The translations under genes and the position numbers were made by a program. The notes beneath the pieces are model-generated. The model saw only the letters and a list, made by a program, of their open reading frames with translations. It was not told the DNA's origin and did no database searches. Below are positions 1 to 10,870 of a stretch of DNA of 64,000 bases, in pieces. Location: NCBI GenBank assembly GCA_033032865.1, contig JAWHQI010000508.1, positions 300,001-364,000 of the forward strand, written 5' to 3'. Origin of the DNA: Dactylorhiza incarnata (taxonomy: Eukaryota; Streptophyta; Magnoliopsida; Asparagales; Orchidaceae). Each line of letters starts with the position of its first letter. Position 1 is the stretch's first letter.

Positions 1-1219
1 CAAAATGTGGTAGCAGCAGTTAGTATCTTAGCTGAAAGCAGTTCTCTTTTCAACCAACCAGTACCTTGCATGACTTCGAAGCAAACAGGTGATAAATGGG
101 TAGGAGAAATGCTAGCAGGTTCGACAGTCCGGTTTCATAATTCATTTCGGATGTCCCAAGATATTTTTATGGATCTATTGCATATCTTGGAGGAGAAGTA
201 CGGATTTCACGGGACGAGACGGACTGCATCTAGAGAGATTTTGGCGCTGACCTTGGACATACTGTCTCATAACGAGGTCATGAGGAAGACATGTGAGCGG
301 TTTCAGCACTCGACAGAGACTGCTAGCAGGTTTTTTGGAGAAGGCATTCGCGTGTTGATACTACTGGCGGCCGAAGTGATTCAACCATTAGATAGATCTT
401 TCAGTAGCACACCGCCAGAGATTCTGTATGACACACGTTACATGCCATTCTTTAAAGATTGTGTCGGTGCAATTGATGGAACACATGTTCATGCATGTGT
501 ACCTGTTCGTGATCAAGTACCATACATTGGGAGACATGGCATGCCAACACAAAATGTGATGGCTGCTTGTGATTTCAACATGTGTTTCACGTTTGTTATG
601 CCAGGTTGGGAAGGCTCTGCGCATGATAGCCGCATTTTCAATTATGCGCTTCGGGATCCCCGTTACAAATTTCCACATCCACCACCAGGTAATAAGATTT
701 CTACTCCATTTTTTATACTTCTCACCTTTGAAGCATAACGAATATTGATCCTGGTTTTCAGGAAAATATTACTTGGTGGACTCTGGGTATCCGCTACAAA
801 AGGGATACTTGAAACCATATCCAGAGACACGTTATCATCTACCGGACTTTGCTCGTGGCGGGCGTGCACCGGAAGGACGCCGAGAGATATTCAATCATGC
901 GCACTCATCCCTTAGAAGTGTCATTGAAAGATCGTTCGGGATTTGGAAGAAAAAGTGGGCCATATTGCGTGATATGCCGAGCTACAGCTTCGCCAAACAA
1001 ACCGATATTGTGATGGCGACAATGGCATTGCATAATTTTATTAGGAGGCACCCGTCGCGGAGGGATATTGATTTCAATGAGTTCGAGCAGGGAGGTGGTG
1101 ATGAGGGGGTGAGCACACAAGGGCATCAAGTAGTTTGTCCTGATACGGCAGGCGGGGTAGATGAGATGATCACGTTGCGTGAAAATATAGCGCAACAGTT
1201 GTACACTTCTAAATCTTAG
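1..1219 (+). CDS. PIF/Harbinger (HARBI1-like) DDE transposase, 5' end outside window
   Basis: This gene encodes the catalytic transposase of a PIF/Harbinger cut-and-paste DNA transposon. Two exons join across a 73-bp intron (689-761, GT...AG); joining exon 1 (to 688) and exon 2 (from 762) keeps the frame and gives PPPGKYYLVDSGYP, a family signature. The frame is open to the left edge, so the true start lies outside the window; there is no ATG near position 7, only GTG. About 380 residues are visible, close to a full HARBI1-like protein. Candidate DDE residues are D in GAIDGTH, D in SAHDSRIF and E in SVIERSFG. No internal stop or frameshift is visible, so the enzyme could be functional. The Myb/SANT partner ORF of such elements is not seen here and may lie to the left. 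Confidence 0.92.
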
Positions 1220-1305
1220 ATGATAAGATGAATTATTGGTATTTATATCTATTATAGTCAGTATTATCAAGATTGTGTATTTTATGAAAAAACAAATTTT
1301 TGTTC

Positions 1306-1438
1306 AAAAACTCCATTTAACCCAAATAAAATTTATAAAACTTCATTTCAATAAGCACTGAAAAACTCCATTTCACCCAAACAGTTTTTTAACAAAACTC
1401 CATTTCTCAGAAACAGCTCTTTTTCAAAACTCCATTTC
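1306..1438 (+). repeat. Harbinger subterminal repeats (five AAAACTCCATTT-like words)
   Basis: Copies start near 1306, 1337, 1361, 1394 and 1426, spaced about 24-33 bp, all on the same strand, directly inside the 3' TIR. Subterminal repeats of this sort are often transposase-binding sites in plant DNA transposons. That role is an inference here. Confidence 0.7.
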
Positions 1439-1485
1439 TGATCAACAGCTTTTCATCAGTAACAGCCCAACCAAACGGACCCTAA

Positions 1486-2045
1486 ATATTCTGAGAAAGG
1501 AAGGTTTGGGATGTCACCTCAGAATACCTTCTAATACCACTGCGAGCCCTTCACCGGGTAGACCTCGGGAAGTCCAGAATTCACCTTAAACCGCTAAGAT
1601 CGACTAAATAACTAGCAAGAGTAACCTTCAATAATGAAAGTTGAGAATGTTAAACCTCGTCCTATTACAGAGGATGGAAGGGTTCAGGAGTAGTTGGTAC
1701 TGCGAGCTGGAGGCTCGGATGGTGTGGTAACCTTGCATGTGCATAAACTAGTGGCGGGTCTTCGATACTGGTCCAGTTGTCACACCGATTGCAGTACGAT
1801 GACTTTGGCAGGGTGTGGTGAGTTAGAGGGCCAGTAGGTTACTTTACTGCGGTCTGGAGGACAATCCCTAGTAACTCACCCCCGACCATAAAAGACTGGT
1901 GGGTTGCCAGGAAGAGTACACAAGAGCTCATAGAAGTGTACATAAGATGTGTACAACAGCGTACATAAGGTCTAGGTCTGGTACTGTGTATACCACCAAG
2001 AAGTGGATTGCCCGATCCACTATTTCCATTGCCACGACAGAAGTA
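1486..2045. other. Unclassified repeat, host of the minus copia insertion; partly inverted copy at 10400-10540
   Basis: No coding capacity is recognised. Positions about 1489-1620 match 10400-10540 in inverted orientation, with shared words such as TAGACCTCGGGAAGTCCA. The sequence continues logically at 13652 on the far side of the minus-strand copia element, because the insertion duplicated CCTGA (2046-2050 and 13647-13651). It looks like LTR or untranslated retroelement sequence; family not recognised. Confidence 0.45.
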
Positions 2046-2050
2046 CCTGA

Positions 2051-2239
2051 TGTTGGATCTTGAGGCGCCCTTAGAGTGGGGGGGGGGGGTGAATACAGGT
2101 TTAAGTAAACTTTAAGTTTTTATATAAAACTTTTGATATTTTATTTGAATAAGAGTGAATCAAAAACAAAGAGGAGTAAATCAATTTTATTAAATAGAAA
2201 AAGACATGATTATCATTAATAAAATTTGGTTACAAAATC
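2051..2239 (-). repeat. 3' LTR remnant of the minus copia element
   Basis: About 189 bp that match the start of 12484-13646 on the same strand; similarity stops abruptly at 2239, where plus-strand gag sequence begins. A G run follows the LTR end at about 2079-2090. Confidence 0.8.
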
Positions 2240-2259
2240 ATATTTCAATATGAGAACTC

Positions 2260-3837
2260 ATCACCATGGTGGAAGGAAGTGCTGATGAAAGAAAGGACAA
2301 AAAGTCCCTTCTCATATCCCAATATGAGAACTTTCAAAAGAAAGCTGAAGAATCTGTTGCCAATATGTATGACAGATTCAGTCTAATCATTAATGAGCTC
2401 AGAGGCTTAAACAAGGAAATATCCTTGACTGAAATTAATAATAAGATCCTCATGTGCTTCCCTAGCTCATAGGACTCAAGGATTTGGGAAATCAGAGAAT
2501 CCAAATGCCACAGAGAAATTTCAACTGAAGCTTTGCTAGGAAAGCTTAAGTCATATGAGATGCTTTTGAAGAACAGATCTGAGGCATAAGAGAGGGAAAC
2601 TACCCCAGCTCCTGTCCAAAGGAATTTAGCTCTGAAAGCTACTTAAGGAGAGCCCTCTACTCTAGAAGATGAGATGTTCAATCTCCTAGCAATGCGATTC
2701 AAGAAATGGGTCAAGACTGAGGACTCAAGGAGAAGAGAAAGAGACTCAAGGCCCAGGTATGATAAGACTCCAAGGAAGGAGATTATCTGCTTTACCTGCA
2801 ACAAGCCAGGGCACATTGCTCCTGGGTGCCTTCAAGAGCAAAGGAACAGGAGCAGCACTAAAGAGGAGAAGAAGAAGAAGAAGAAGAAGTCCTTCAGAGG
2901 GAAGGACAAGAAGAAAGCAAAGGGTTTCATTGCTGAAACCTGGAGTGATTCAGAAGTGGAAGAGAGCTCATCATCATCTGAGAGTGATAATGAAGAAGAA
3001 GCAGTAGTAGCCTGCATGATGGCTCTTGGAATGGCATCAGATGATGAAGATGATCACATATTAGTTTTTGATGAATTTGACTTTACTTCTGATGATTTAA
3101 AAACTTGCTTTAAAGATTTCTTCATTGAACATCTTAGGGTAGAAAAAGAATTAAACACAGCTAAAACTGAATTAGAAAATCTTAAGAATGATTAAATCTA
3201 CCTAAGGAATCAGAATCTAACAAATGAAATCAATAATAAAGAGTTATAACTAATTGAACTTAGGAAAGAGAACATAAAACTGACAGAAGAGCTAGCAAAG
3301 GCAAAGGCCTTTGATGACTCACTCAATGGGAGGAGTCAGAAGCTCAAGGATATCACAGAAAATCTCTCTATGAGATTTAATCACCTAGGGTTAGGAGCAG
3401 ACCCCTCCACAAGCACAGAACCACCTAGCAAGCCTGCTTGGAAAAATCTAGTGTCATTTGTCAGACCTAGTGATTATCAACCCAGTGAGAAGAGCAAATT
3501 AACTAAGGGTAAGGCTGGTAGTTGTTCAGATAGGATAAATAAACCCAACAAAATACATCTCAATAAGAAAGAAAAATCCTCTGGTAAAAACACGATAGGG
3601 AAATTAAATAACCATAATCAAAAGGATAAATCAAGGCCTGGGATAATAAAACACTCTTCTGATTTATTATATCTAGATACATTTTATACCCATTTCAAAT
3701 TTCAAAACAATAGGTTTGGTAAAACCATTCCCTATCATCCCAAAGGGTATCATGAAAGACCCTTCTATTCTTTCATTGAACCCTGTAATGGTAAAAGCAA
3801 AGGGCCCAAGGTAACTTGGGTTCCCTCTAATGTTTAA
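2260..3837 (+). pseudogene. Copia gag (partial UBN2, CCHC zinc knuckle, coiled coil), broken
   Basis: This is the nucleocapsid/capsid polyprotein of a copia element. The frame beginning at 2266 shows the second half of a UBN2-type gag domain (motif SVANMYDRFSLIINELRGL). It is interrupted by TAG at 2470-2472, by further stops near 2587 and 2644, and restarts at 2674. A CCHC knuckle, CFTCNKPGHIAPGC, lies at about 2791-2832. It is followed by a basic lysine run, an acidic serine-rich stretch and a glutamate-rich coiled coil, broken by TAA at 3193. The last section (3370-3837) ends in the tryptophan-rich WVPSNV peptide that normally precedes copia protease. The start is missing because 2240 is a breakpoint; no ATG should be trusted. 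Confidence 0.85.
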
Positions 3838-4003
3838 ATTACTTATGCAGAATTAGGTAGGGTCTCACTCAAGAGAAAATGGAGTGGGAAGGGGGATACT
3901 GGACAAGCATAAGGGACAAACTCCATTTAAGGGAGTAACTTCTACCCTAATGTTTCCTAACAAATCATAAAATCAATATTATCATCAATTTTCAATAAAT
4001 AAA
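3838..4003. other. Gag-to-spacer linker where pol should be
   Basis: Only 166 bp separate the gag end from the LTR-like spacer. No DSG protease, integrase or reverse-transcriptase motif is present in any frame, so pol was deleted here. Confidence 0.6.
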
Positions 4004-4420
4004 ATTGCTGGGAAAAACAGCAAGAATTTTCTAAAGAAATATATCTGTTTATTAAGAGGTGCGTCGATAGAAGTCGACGTACCATTGATTTCTACTCGAC
4101 GCCAGCATCGAGAAGCACACAGAGCAGATATTTCGAATAGCATTCGACGCAGCGATAAGTTCTTATCGACGCATACGTCGACTTAATAATTGTTGATTAA
4201 ATTCGAAGTCACGTCGATTGGAAATCGACGTAACGTCGACAGGACTACGTCGACTTAGGGGCTTTGAATAAACTCGAAGCTACATCGAGTACTAGTCGAC
4301 GCAATGTCAATATATCAGCGCGCGCAGAATTGCTTCTAGAAGCAATCTCGACACAGCTTTGCGCGCCAAATAATAAGTAATATCGACGGTGCGTCGACCT
4401 AAACCCTAAGTAGCGGTGAT
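4004..4420 (+). repeat. TCGACG hairpin-word tract with LTR-like start
   Basis: The segment opens with TGCTGGGAAAAAC, like the 3' LTR at 6494 (TGTTGGGAAAAAC). It then carries many TCGACG, CGTCGA and GTCGAC words between 4055 and 4400. Several form short hairpins, such as CGTCGATTGGAAATCGACG near 4212. The same word type occurs in the LTR (6660-7100), before the second additional-ORF copy (26230-26480) and in the solo LTR (39455-39720). Confidence 0.65.
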
Positions 4421-4439
4421 TCACCTGTTTTTAAGCAAT

Positions 4440-4541
4440 TACTGTGTCGAAACATTTACGCTTTCGAATTCTCTTTCTCTTGCTCTCTTGCTCTCCTGCT
4501 CTCATGTACCTCTTTATCTCTCGCTTTCTCTGTCTTTGCAG
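4440..4541 (+). promoter_or_regulatory. Pyrimidine tract and splice-acceptor-like TTTGCAG before the additional ORF
   Basis: A long C/T-rich stretch ends in TTTGCAG (AG at 4540-4541), 14 nt before the ATG at 4556. The second copy of this ORF has the same layout (pyrimidine tract, CTTGCAG, GTA, then ATG) at 26135-26215 on the minus strand. This suggests the ORF is translated from a spliced subgenomic RNA. Confidence 0.5.
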
Positions 4542-4555
4542 GTACCCAGAATCCA

Positions 4556-6267
4556 ATGGCTCCACCAAAGGTCAACTCAGGGTTTGATGTGGATGTGGGT
4601 TCCTTCATTGCAGCGACAGAAAGTTTCAAAGCCATTCTTGGATTGTTTCAAGAGGCTGGTCTGACCAAGCTTATCTCCACAAGATGCAAAATCTTGGATA
4701 TCGAACTAACTGAATTTAAAGACAGTGTTCAGAGAGGAGAGGATGGTTCCCTCACAGGGAAAATATATGACACAGATGTATTAATAACAGAGGAATTGCT
4801 AAACCAAACATATGATCTTCAGACAGGGGATGAGTCAGATGAACTAACAGGGGATGAGGTTAAGAGGGCCCTAGAACTAATGCAGTTCAAGAAGGACAAG
4901 CATATCAATCTGAAGAAAATGGATCTTGGAGAAGAATACAGATTCCTGGCAGATATAGTAGGAAAGGTGTTGTTGTGTAAAATTTATGCACATGATGTTG
5001 TTCCAATGCAACAGTTGCAGATTATGGGAGCTCTTGTTCTGAAGAAGAAGATCAATTGGGGAAGATGCCTACTAAAGATGATTGGGCATAAGTACTCCCA
5101 CAAGGAGAATGCCTATATGAGATTAATGAGCCAAGTGCTCTCCAAACACTATCCAAATATCTGCAAGTCAAAAGGAGTGCCCATTCCTCCTGGAAAAAGG
5201 ATTACAATTGGAATCTTTTCCAAATAGACCAGGCAAATCACAAAGCCTGGTCAAGCTCAAATTTCTCCTCCTCCATCTCCTCCTCCACTAGACTTAGAAA
5301 GGGAAGGTACAGATCACCCTCAGGAAGACAACCCATCTCAACAGCAACAACAACTACAACAACAACAACAATAGTTCCAATCTTCCTCAGCACCTGAGCC
5401 ATCTCCTCAGCCAACCTATCAACTACCATCCAATCTCATTCCAGATCATCACCATGCTCCACCTCCACCACCATCAATTCACTTCTCACCTGAGGTGTAT
5501 CATTATCTCTCTCCCATCCAAGAAGATGTTCCTCCATCACCTCCTCCATCTACATCTCATCCACACACAATTGATCTTGATCATATCATTTCCAAGGCTA
5601 TGGCCATTGCCTCCTCCACTTTTGAAGATCAAGTGGACTCTCAAGCCAGAAAGTTTGACAAAAAATACTCACAGATGGAGGGTGAGCTATTAAGATTTCA
5701 AAAATCACTTCAGAGCCTCAAAGAGTTTATAACTTCCTCTATGGTCTCAAGGGAGTTCTTAACCTCACTGGCCAACAAGGTCAAGAAGGGGGGAATATTC
5801 TAGAGGAAGAGAGACTTGTCCTTGACTTGATTGGACAGGATCAGGGCAATGCTGATAATGAGCCTGCTTCTGACAAGGTGACCACCATTCAAGATGCACT
5901 GATTCAGGGGGAGCCTACAGTTCAGGGGGAGCATGCTTCTGATATTTAGAGGAAACTAGATATAGAAATGGAAGTTGTAGCTACAACAGTTGTCCAAGAT
6001 GTGCCTCCAAGTGAAGATCTACTATATCAGGTTGCACAGATTGCACAGGAAGATGCCCAAGAGGCTGAGCAGAATGCACAAACACAGGGGGAGCTTCCTA
6101 AAGACAGTACTAATGTTGTTGAGCCTGATGAAGCAGATGCTCTGAAGAACAGAGATGAGGGTGAAGAGCCTGTTGATGATGATGATGTGCCTCCAAAAGT
6201 TGAAATGAAGCAAGTCTTATCAAAAGTATTCTCAAGAAAAAGAAAGACCCCTGACAAGGATTCCTAA
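4556..6267 (+). pseudogene. Retrotransposon additional ORF (plant transposon-associated protein), broken
   Basis: ATG at 4556 opens a 223-residue section (ends TAG 5225-5227) that reads on in the same frame through proline/glutamine-rich sequence. A second stop lies at about 5373. A coiled-coil section (5495-5803) ends with SLANKVKKGG, then a +1 frameshift leads into an acidic tail (about 5791-6267), which holds one more stop near 5949. The intact ancestor would have been about 560 residues. The product belongs to the variable additional proteins encoded after pol in plant SIRE-like elements; function unknown. A homologous copy on the minus strand (24660-26135) shares SGFDxD, LISTR, RFLADI and the SLANKVKKGG region. 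Confidence 0.7.
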
Positions 6268-6493
6268 ATTTCTATGAAGGTATTCTATGATTATTCATTT
6301 TGAACACAAATATATTCCAGGAAGAACAATGTTATACAACTTTACTGCCTGTCAAGTAAATGGAACTGCATATGATTTCAGTATGTCCTATATTATGTCT
6401 TTGTTATAATGAATGTACTATTGTTTATACAAAAGAATATTTAAAATCACTTTATTCAATCTGTAAAATTTGTTAAGATAAATAGGGGGAGAT

Positions 6494-8197
6494 TGTTGGG
6501 AAAAACCCTTGATTTAACTTAACAAATTATATGAAAGAGATTTTAGCTACTATGATTGAGGTACTCATTATATAGTGAGGGTATTCTAGTCATTAGATGT
6601 TTTAGGATATCACACTCAACATAGGGTGTCAGGACCAGATTAAGGGAAGCAAAATTGGGCTAAGTTAACATTTGCGTCGAATAGAATTCGACGCAACATC
6701 GAATCCATATCGACGCTGCTCTGACTAGAAGTCCAAGTGGTTCGACCTTTCTGTCAAAGTAACTCAAGTTGACGTTACGTCGAATAGATATCGACGTAGA
6801 GGTCAGGGACTTGTCGGAGTAACTAGTGAAGTTGACGCGGCTTCTACTTCAACTCGACGCGGAAGAGGTTATCTGTCGAAGCCATCTAAAGTCGACACAG
6901 CGTCGACTTCATCTCAACGCAAAAGATGAAGTTCAGAGCCAGGCAGATCAACTCGACATACACATCGATAAGATGTCGACGCAACATTGACTAGCAGAGT
7001 TCAATCAGAGTAGAGATGAAATCGAAGCTACTTCTACAAGAACTCGAAGTTGCGTCGATAAGAGAAGAAATGAATTCGACGCTGCGTCGAATACAGTCTG
7101 TAAAATTATATCTTTTCAGCTGTCTCTCTGATCCTTCTTTTCATGGCCCACATCCTTCAAGACCGTTCCCCAACGGCTTAATAATTGCCTGAAATAGAAA
7201 GGAGCATTAAAGAAGGAGACAACAAGGTTTCTTAGAACCATATTCCTAGTAGATGGACAGGCCGAGGATTAAAGTGGAAAGAAAAAGAATGTCATTGGTA
7301 GATTACCTTTACAGGGCATACCAGAAAGGGAAAGAAATTTGAAATTGAATAGAGAGAATAAAAAGAAAAGAGAAGACATAAATATATAGAGCATTAATCA
7401 CAATCTGATGTTCTTCTTCTTGCTAGGGCTTCCTCTTCTTCTCCCTCTCTCAGGAACCCTAACACAAATAAAGAGAAAAGAAAAGAAAGCTCTGCCATTC
7501 TTCATCTAATAGAACAGAGGATCTGAATGTTGCTCTTCATCGCAATCTCTTAGCAGCCTGATCTCAATCAGCAGAAGTAGAAAGGATCTGACATACAAAG
7601 CACCTACAATTCATCACTATCTAAAGCAGGGGTTAATCAAGAGCAGATCTAGTGGGACATCTAATAGATTGTTCTTCATACAGTCTTCTCAAGAATTCTG
7701 AAAACAGAATTCCTGCAACTTACTTCCTTCTCTTTCTTTCTCATTCTATAAAAGAGTTGTATTAATCCCTCTTCAAAGGATTCAGTGGTTCAAGATCTCC
7801 TTACCAAAAGATCTGGTGGTTCAAGATCTCCTTATCAAAAGATCTGGTGGTTCATGATCTCCTTGTCAAAAGATCAGTGGTTCTAAGAGTCTCCTTACCA
7901 AAAGACTCAGGCACAGTGGTGCATCCCTACCAGGTGGTAGAAAAAGGGAGTACCCACATTTTCGGGAACCTTTATAAAAAATTTTGTGTGTCTTCTGGTT
8001 GTTAATTTTCTGTGTTGTCCCAAGTTCTTTCTATTCTGCATTTATTTCCTGCATCATATTTATTCTGCTTGTGTTCTTGTTGAGCATAAATCCTTAGTTA
8101 AGTTTATTATTTTCACAGTTAGGATAGAAATAAATTTAAATATCTATTCACCCCCCCCCCCTCTAGAGGATTCTCAGAGGCACACTGCGCACTTTCA
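6494..8197 (+). repeat. 3' LTR of the SIRE-like copia derivative (about 1.7 kb)
   Basis: It starts with TGTTGGG right after a polypurine tract and ends in CTTTCA after a C run and CTCTAGAGGATTCTCAGAGG, the usual end of this LTR class. It holds a TCGACG-word tract (6660-7100) and 31-bp tandem units with AGATCT...AGATCT ends (about 7785-7880). Confidence 0.75.
7785..7905 (+). repeat. 31-bp tandem units in LTR
   Basis: About four units of GGTGGTTCAAGATCTCCTTA plus CAAAAGATCT. Each is bounded by AGATCT and can form a short hairpin. The same array recurs at about 8590-8710 and, inverted, at 38850-38960 in the solo LTR. Confidence 0.75.
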
Positions 8198-8224
8198 CTT
8201 ATCACAATCGGCCACAATGTTCTA

Positions 8225-9017
8225 TTGATGCATTGCTCTTCTTCCTCCCTCAGGAACCCTAATAGACAACATACAGGAAAGAAAGAAAAAGAAAAAGGAT
8301 ATACTCTGCTCAGCGTCAACAGTTGTTGCTTCTTCATCAAAATCATATAGCAGCAGTTCTATTTTAAGAGCAGGAAGCAGAAGGATCAAAAGCTTAACAG
8401 CTCTAGCAATCATCACTATCAAAAGCTAGGGTTAATCATATACAAATCCTGGAGAGCACTCAAACAACAACTTAGGATTATTGTTACAGAAATCTGAAAG
8501 ACAGATTTCTGAATCTTTCCTCTCCCTCTTTCTTTCTCCTTCGTTTTTCCAACTGTAAAAGAGTTTTATTAATCCCTCTTCAAAGGATTTAGTGGTTCAA
8601 GATCTCCTGATCAAAAATTCTGGTGGTTCAAGATCTCCTTATCAAAAGATCTGGTGGTTCATGATCTCCTTGTCAAAAGATCAATGGTTCTAAGAATCTC
8701 CTTACCAAAAGACTCAAGTACAGGGGTGCATCCCTACCAGGTGGTAGAAGAGGGTAGTACCCACATTTTGGGGAACCTCTATAAAAATTTTGTGTGTCTT
8801 CTGGATTGCTTTTCTATGTTGTCCCTCATAGATTAGATTTCAATTACTGTCTTTTATTTCATTACTTAACTGCAGATATTTTATTCTGGGATATATCTTG
8901 GTGAAGCATAATACTTAGGTTATTGTATTTGCACAACTATAATAGGAATATTTTTAAATCTCTATTCACCCCCCCCCCCCCCCTCTAGAGGATTCTCAGA
9001 GGCACTCCGTGCACTTT
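8225..9017 (+). repeat. Second, truncated copy of the same LTR's 3' half
   Basis: Direct repeat of about 7405-8193: same order of CTCAGGAACCCTAA, the 31-bp AGATCT units (about 8590-8680), TACCAGGTGGTAGAA, C run and CTCTAGAGGATTCTCAGAGG. It lacks the U3 part and the last LTR bases, and begins about 28 bp after the first copy ends. Confidence 0.75.
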
Positions 9018-9960
9018 AAGATTGTTTCTCTACAGATTTTGTTTGGGAGTTTTATAACAATTTATTTGATTCGTCGGAGATAGAGCTCAATGGAGGAGTA
9101 AGTTCTATGATATAATATGAAGTTGTTACGATCACTCATGATGATTTGAGGAATGAGTTTGGATAAATGGAGAGTGAGAATCGTCTTGATGTGGTGGAGA
9201 AGTATCTGGCAGAGCGTGACTGGACACGGGTGAATATGGTTTTCATGGGAAGGAGAGTAGATAGAAGATTACCGATGTTTCTTCACTTAAGGAGGAAGCA
9301 TTCATAATTCATGACATTTTACATCACACCATAATGTTGAAGTTCACACTAAGAAGATCACTGCTCAGCTTAGTATTGTTACTTATCGTATTATATAGGA
9401 AGAAGGTTTTGATGTGGCAGATCTTTTACTATCACAGATTCAGAATACATTCAAGTTGAAGGATCCGAGAAGGTCTTGTCTTAACACTCTTCCCTTAGGT
9501 GGACTTATACAATGGGTGGTGACGAAAAAGTATGAATACATAATCAGAAGAAACTATATTAACGATCTTGTCCCGGAGCATTATTCGACTTCAACCATTC
9601 AAGTTCTTCAGCCATGAGATATACCATCATCTTCTTGACCACCCCTTCTACGAGGGGTCTCACTTCGTGAAACGAGTCAGGACCATCAGGAGTCGTTTGA
9701 GAAATTCAGGGAGAACGTGATATGTTATGTCATAAATGGAGAGGATAATGTGGTATATGGTCAAGGCCTTGAAGTTGAAGTCGATACCGGCAGAAGAGAG
9801 GGAGTGGGATGTTCCCGTGGAGGATCCACCACACCACTCGACTCACCGTACTGGAAGGTCAAGGGATCAAGGAATTTCTAGTACTGAGGGAACGAACTCT
9901 ATTAATAAGAGTAGAGAGTTTTAGGGAGTTTCTTTTTTATGTAATAATATTAATTTTATC
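9018..9960 (+). pseudogene. Degenerate additional ORF of another plant retroelement
   Basis: Reading the plus strand across many stops gives DFVWEFYNNL, then VVEKYLAERDW and a stretch comparable to the LHHTIML-type region of the putative plant transposon protein domain found in retroelement additional ORFs. At least six stops and frame changes are present. The longest open piece is 9414-9617. No start is assignable. It is followed by GGCGTTA-type words at 9975-10015, as in the LTR at 12484-13646. Confidence 0.45.
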
Positions 9961-10870
9961 ATTTGGACAATTAAGTCAAACGCTTGGCGTTAACACTTGC
10001 GCCCAGCGTTAGCAGTTATCATGATTTTTAGAGTTTTCTTATTTTTATCTACTGTGTGTACTGTGTTTTGGCTTTGTTCAGGTTTTCATAATTACGATTT
10101 TACTGCTTTAATAGATTTCCATATAATCTGTAGTGGATATAATCACGTTACATTGTCTTTATAAGGATAAAAGAAATTCAGCACGACTTATTTTAAAAAC
10201 TGTATTAGCTTATCAAATTTTAGTATTCAAGTTATTTAATGAATGTCATTGGTAAGATAAGAGATATTGAAAAGTATTGATATGACTTTTTGTTTTTATT
10301 TTTAAAAACGAATATGTAAACTTCTTGGAAGGCAAGATAATGATAATTTCCCTTTTTCGATTATTGCAAGAGCACACTTGAGTCTATAATTAATTTGATC
10401 TTTGCTAGGCTTTAGTCGGACTTAGCAATTTAGAGTGGATCTTGGACTTCCCGAGGTCTACCCTAAGAAGGATTCGCATCGGTACTAGGAGATGTGATGG
10501 GGTGACATCGCAAACCTTCCTTTCTTAAGATATTTAAGTGTTATTGGTTGCTATCCAAACTTCAAGATTTAAAATTTCTAGACTCGAAAATTTTCGAAAG
10601 AGAGAAATTGAAGTTTATGTTTTTATTAATCTAAATAAAAATCTCACAACAAGTTTAGACTTAGATTTATATGGATAATATAAAATATTTAAAGGTAATG
10701 AATTTAAGGAAAGATAGGTAGGTCATCAAACTAAAATATGACTTTGAATTTTGATTAATTTGATTTATAAACTAGTTAACTTTTAAGAGATAAAATCACA
10801 TTTCTAATAATATATATGATGACCATGACCTGATAGCCTAAAAACTAAGAAAACAAAAGGAAAAATAAAA
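9961..10870. other. Non-coding AT-rich stretch with inverted copy of 1489-1620
   Basis: Positions 10400-10540 are the inverted partner of 1489-1620. The rest (9961-10399 and 10541-10870) is AT-rich with no supportable gene. A small GGCGTTA/TAACGC word cluster sits at 9975-10015. Confidence 0.5.

Larger units (their letters stand above)
1..1482 (+). mobile_element. PIF/Harbinger DNA transposon, right part with 3' TIR
   Basis: The right end is CCCAACCAAACGGACCC at 1466-1482, followed by TAA (1483-1485), the 3-bp duplication type used by PIF/Harbinger. Between the transposase stop and the TIR (1220-1482) there are five copies of an AAAACTCCATTT-like word. The left TIR lies outside the window. 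The element at 15669-16248 has a related terminus. Confidence 0.85.
2240..8197 (+). mobile_element. Non-autonomous SIRE-like copia derivative: gag + additional ORF + 3' LTR, no pol
   Basis: Order on the plus strand: truncated gag (2260-3837), a hairpin-word spacer (4004-4420), the additional ORF (4556-6267), a polypurine tract with AGGGGGAGA at 6484-6492, and a 3' LTR from 6494 (TGTTGGG) to 8197 (CTTTCA). Protease, integrase and reverse transcriptase are absent between gag and the additional ORF. The 5' LTR and gag N-terminus are lost at the 2239/2240 junction. SIRE/Maximus-type copia elements normally carry an extra ORF downstream of pol, which fits this order. Confidence 0.75.

Noticed and set aside
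7..738. GTG as translation start and stop at 738 as gene end
   Set aside because: Frame is open to the window edge, and 689-761 is an intron; the true start lies to the left.
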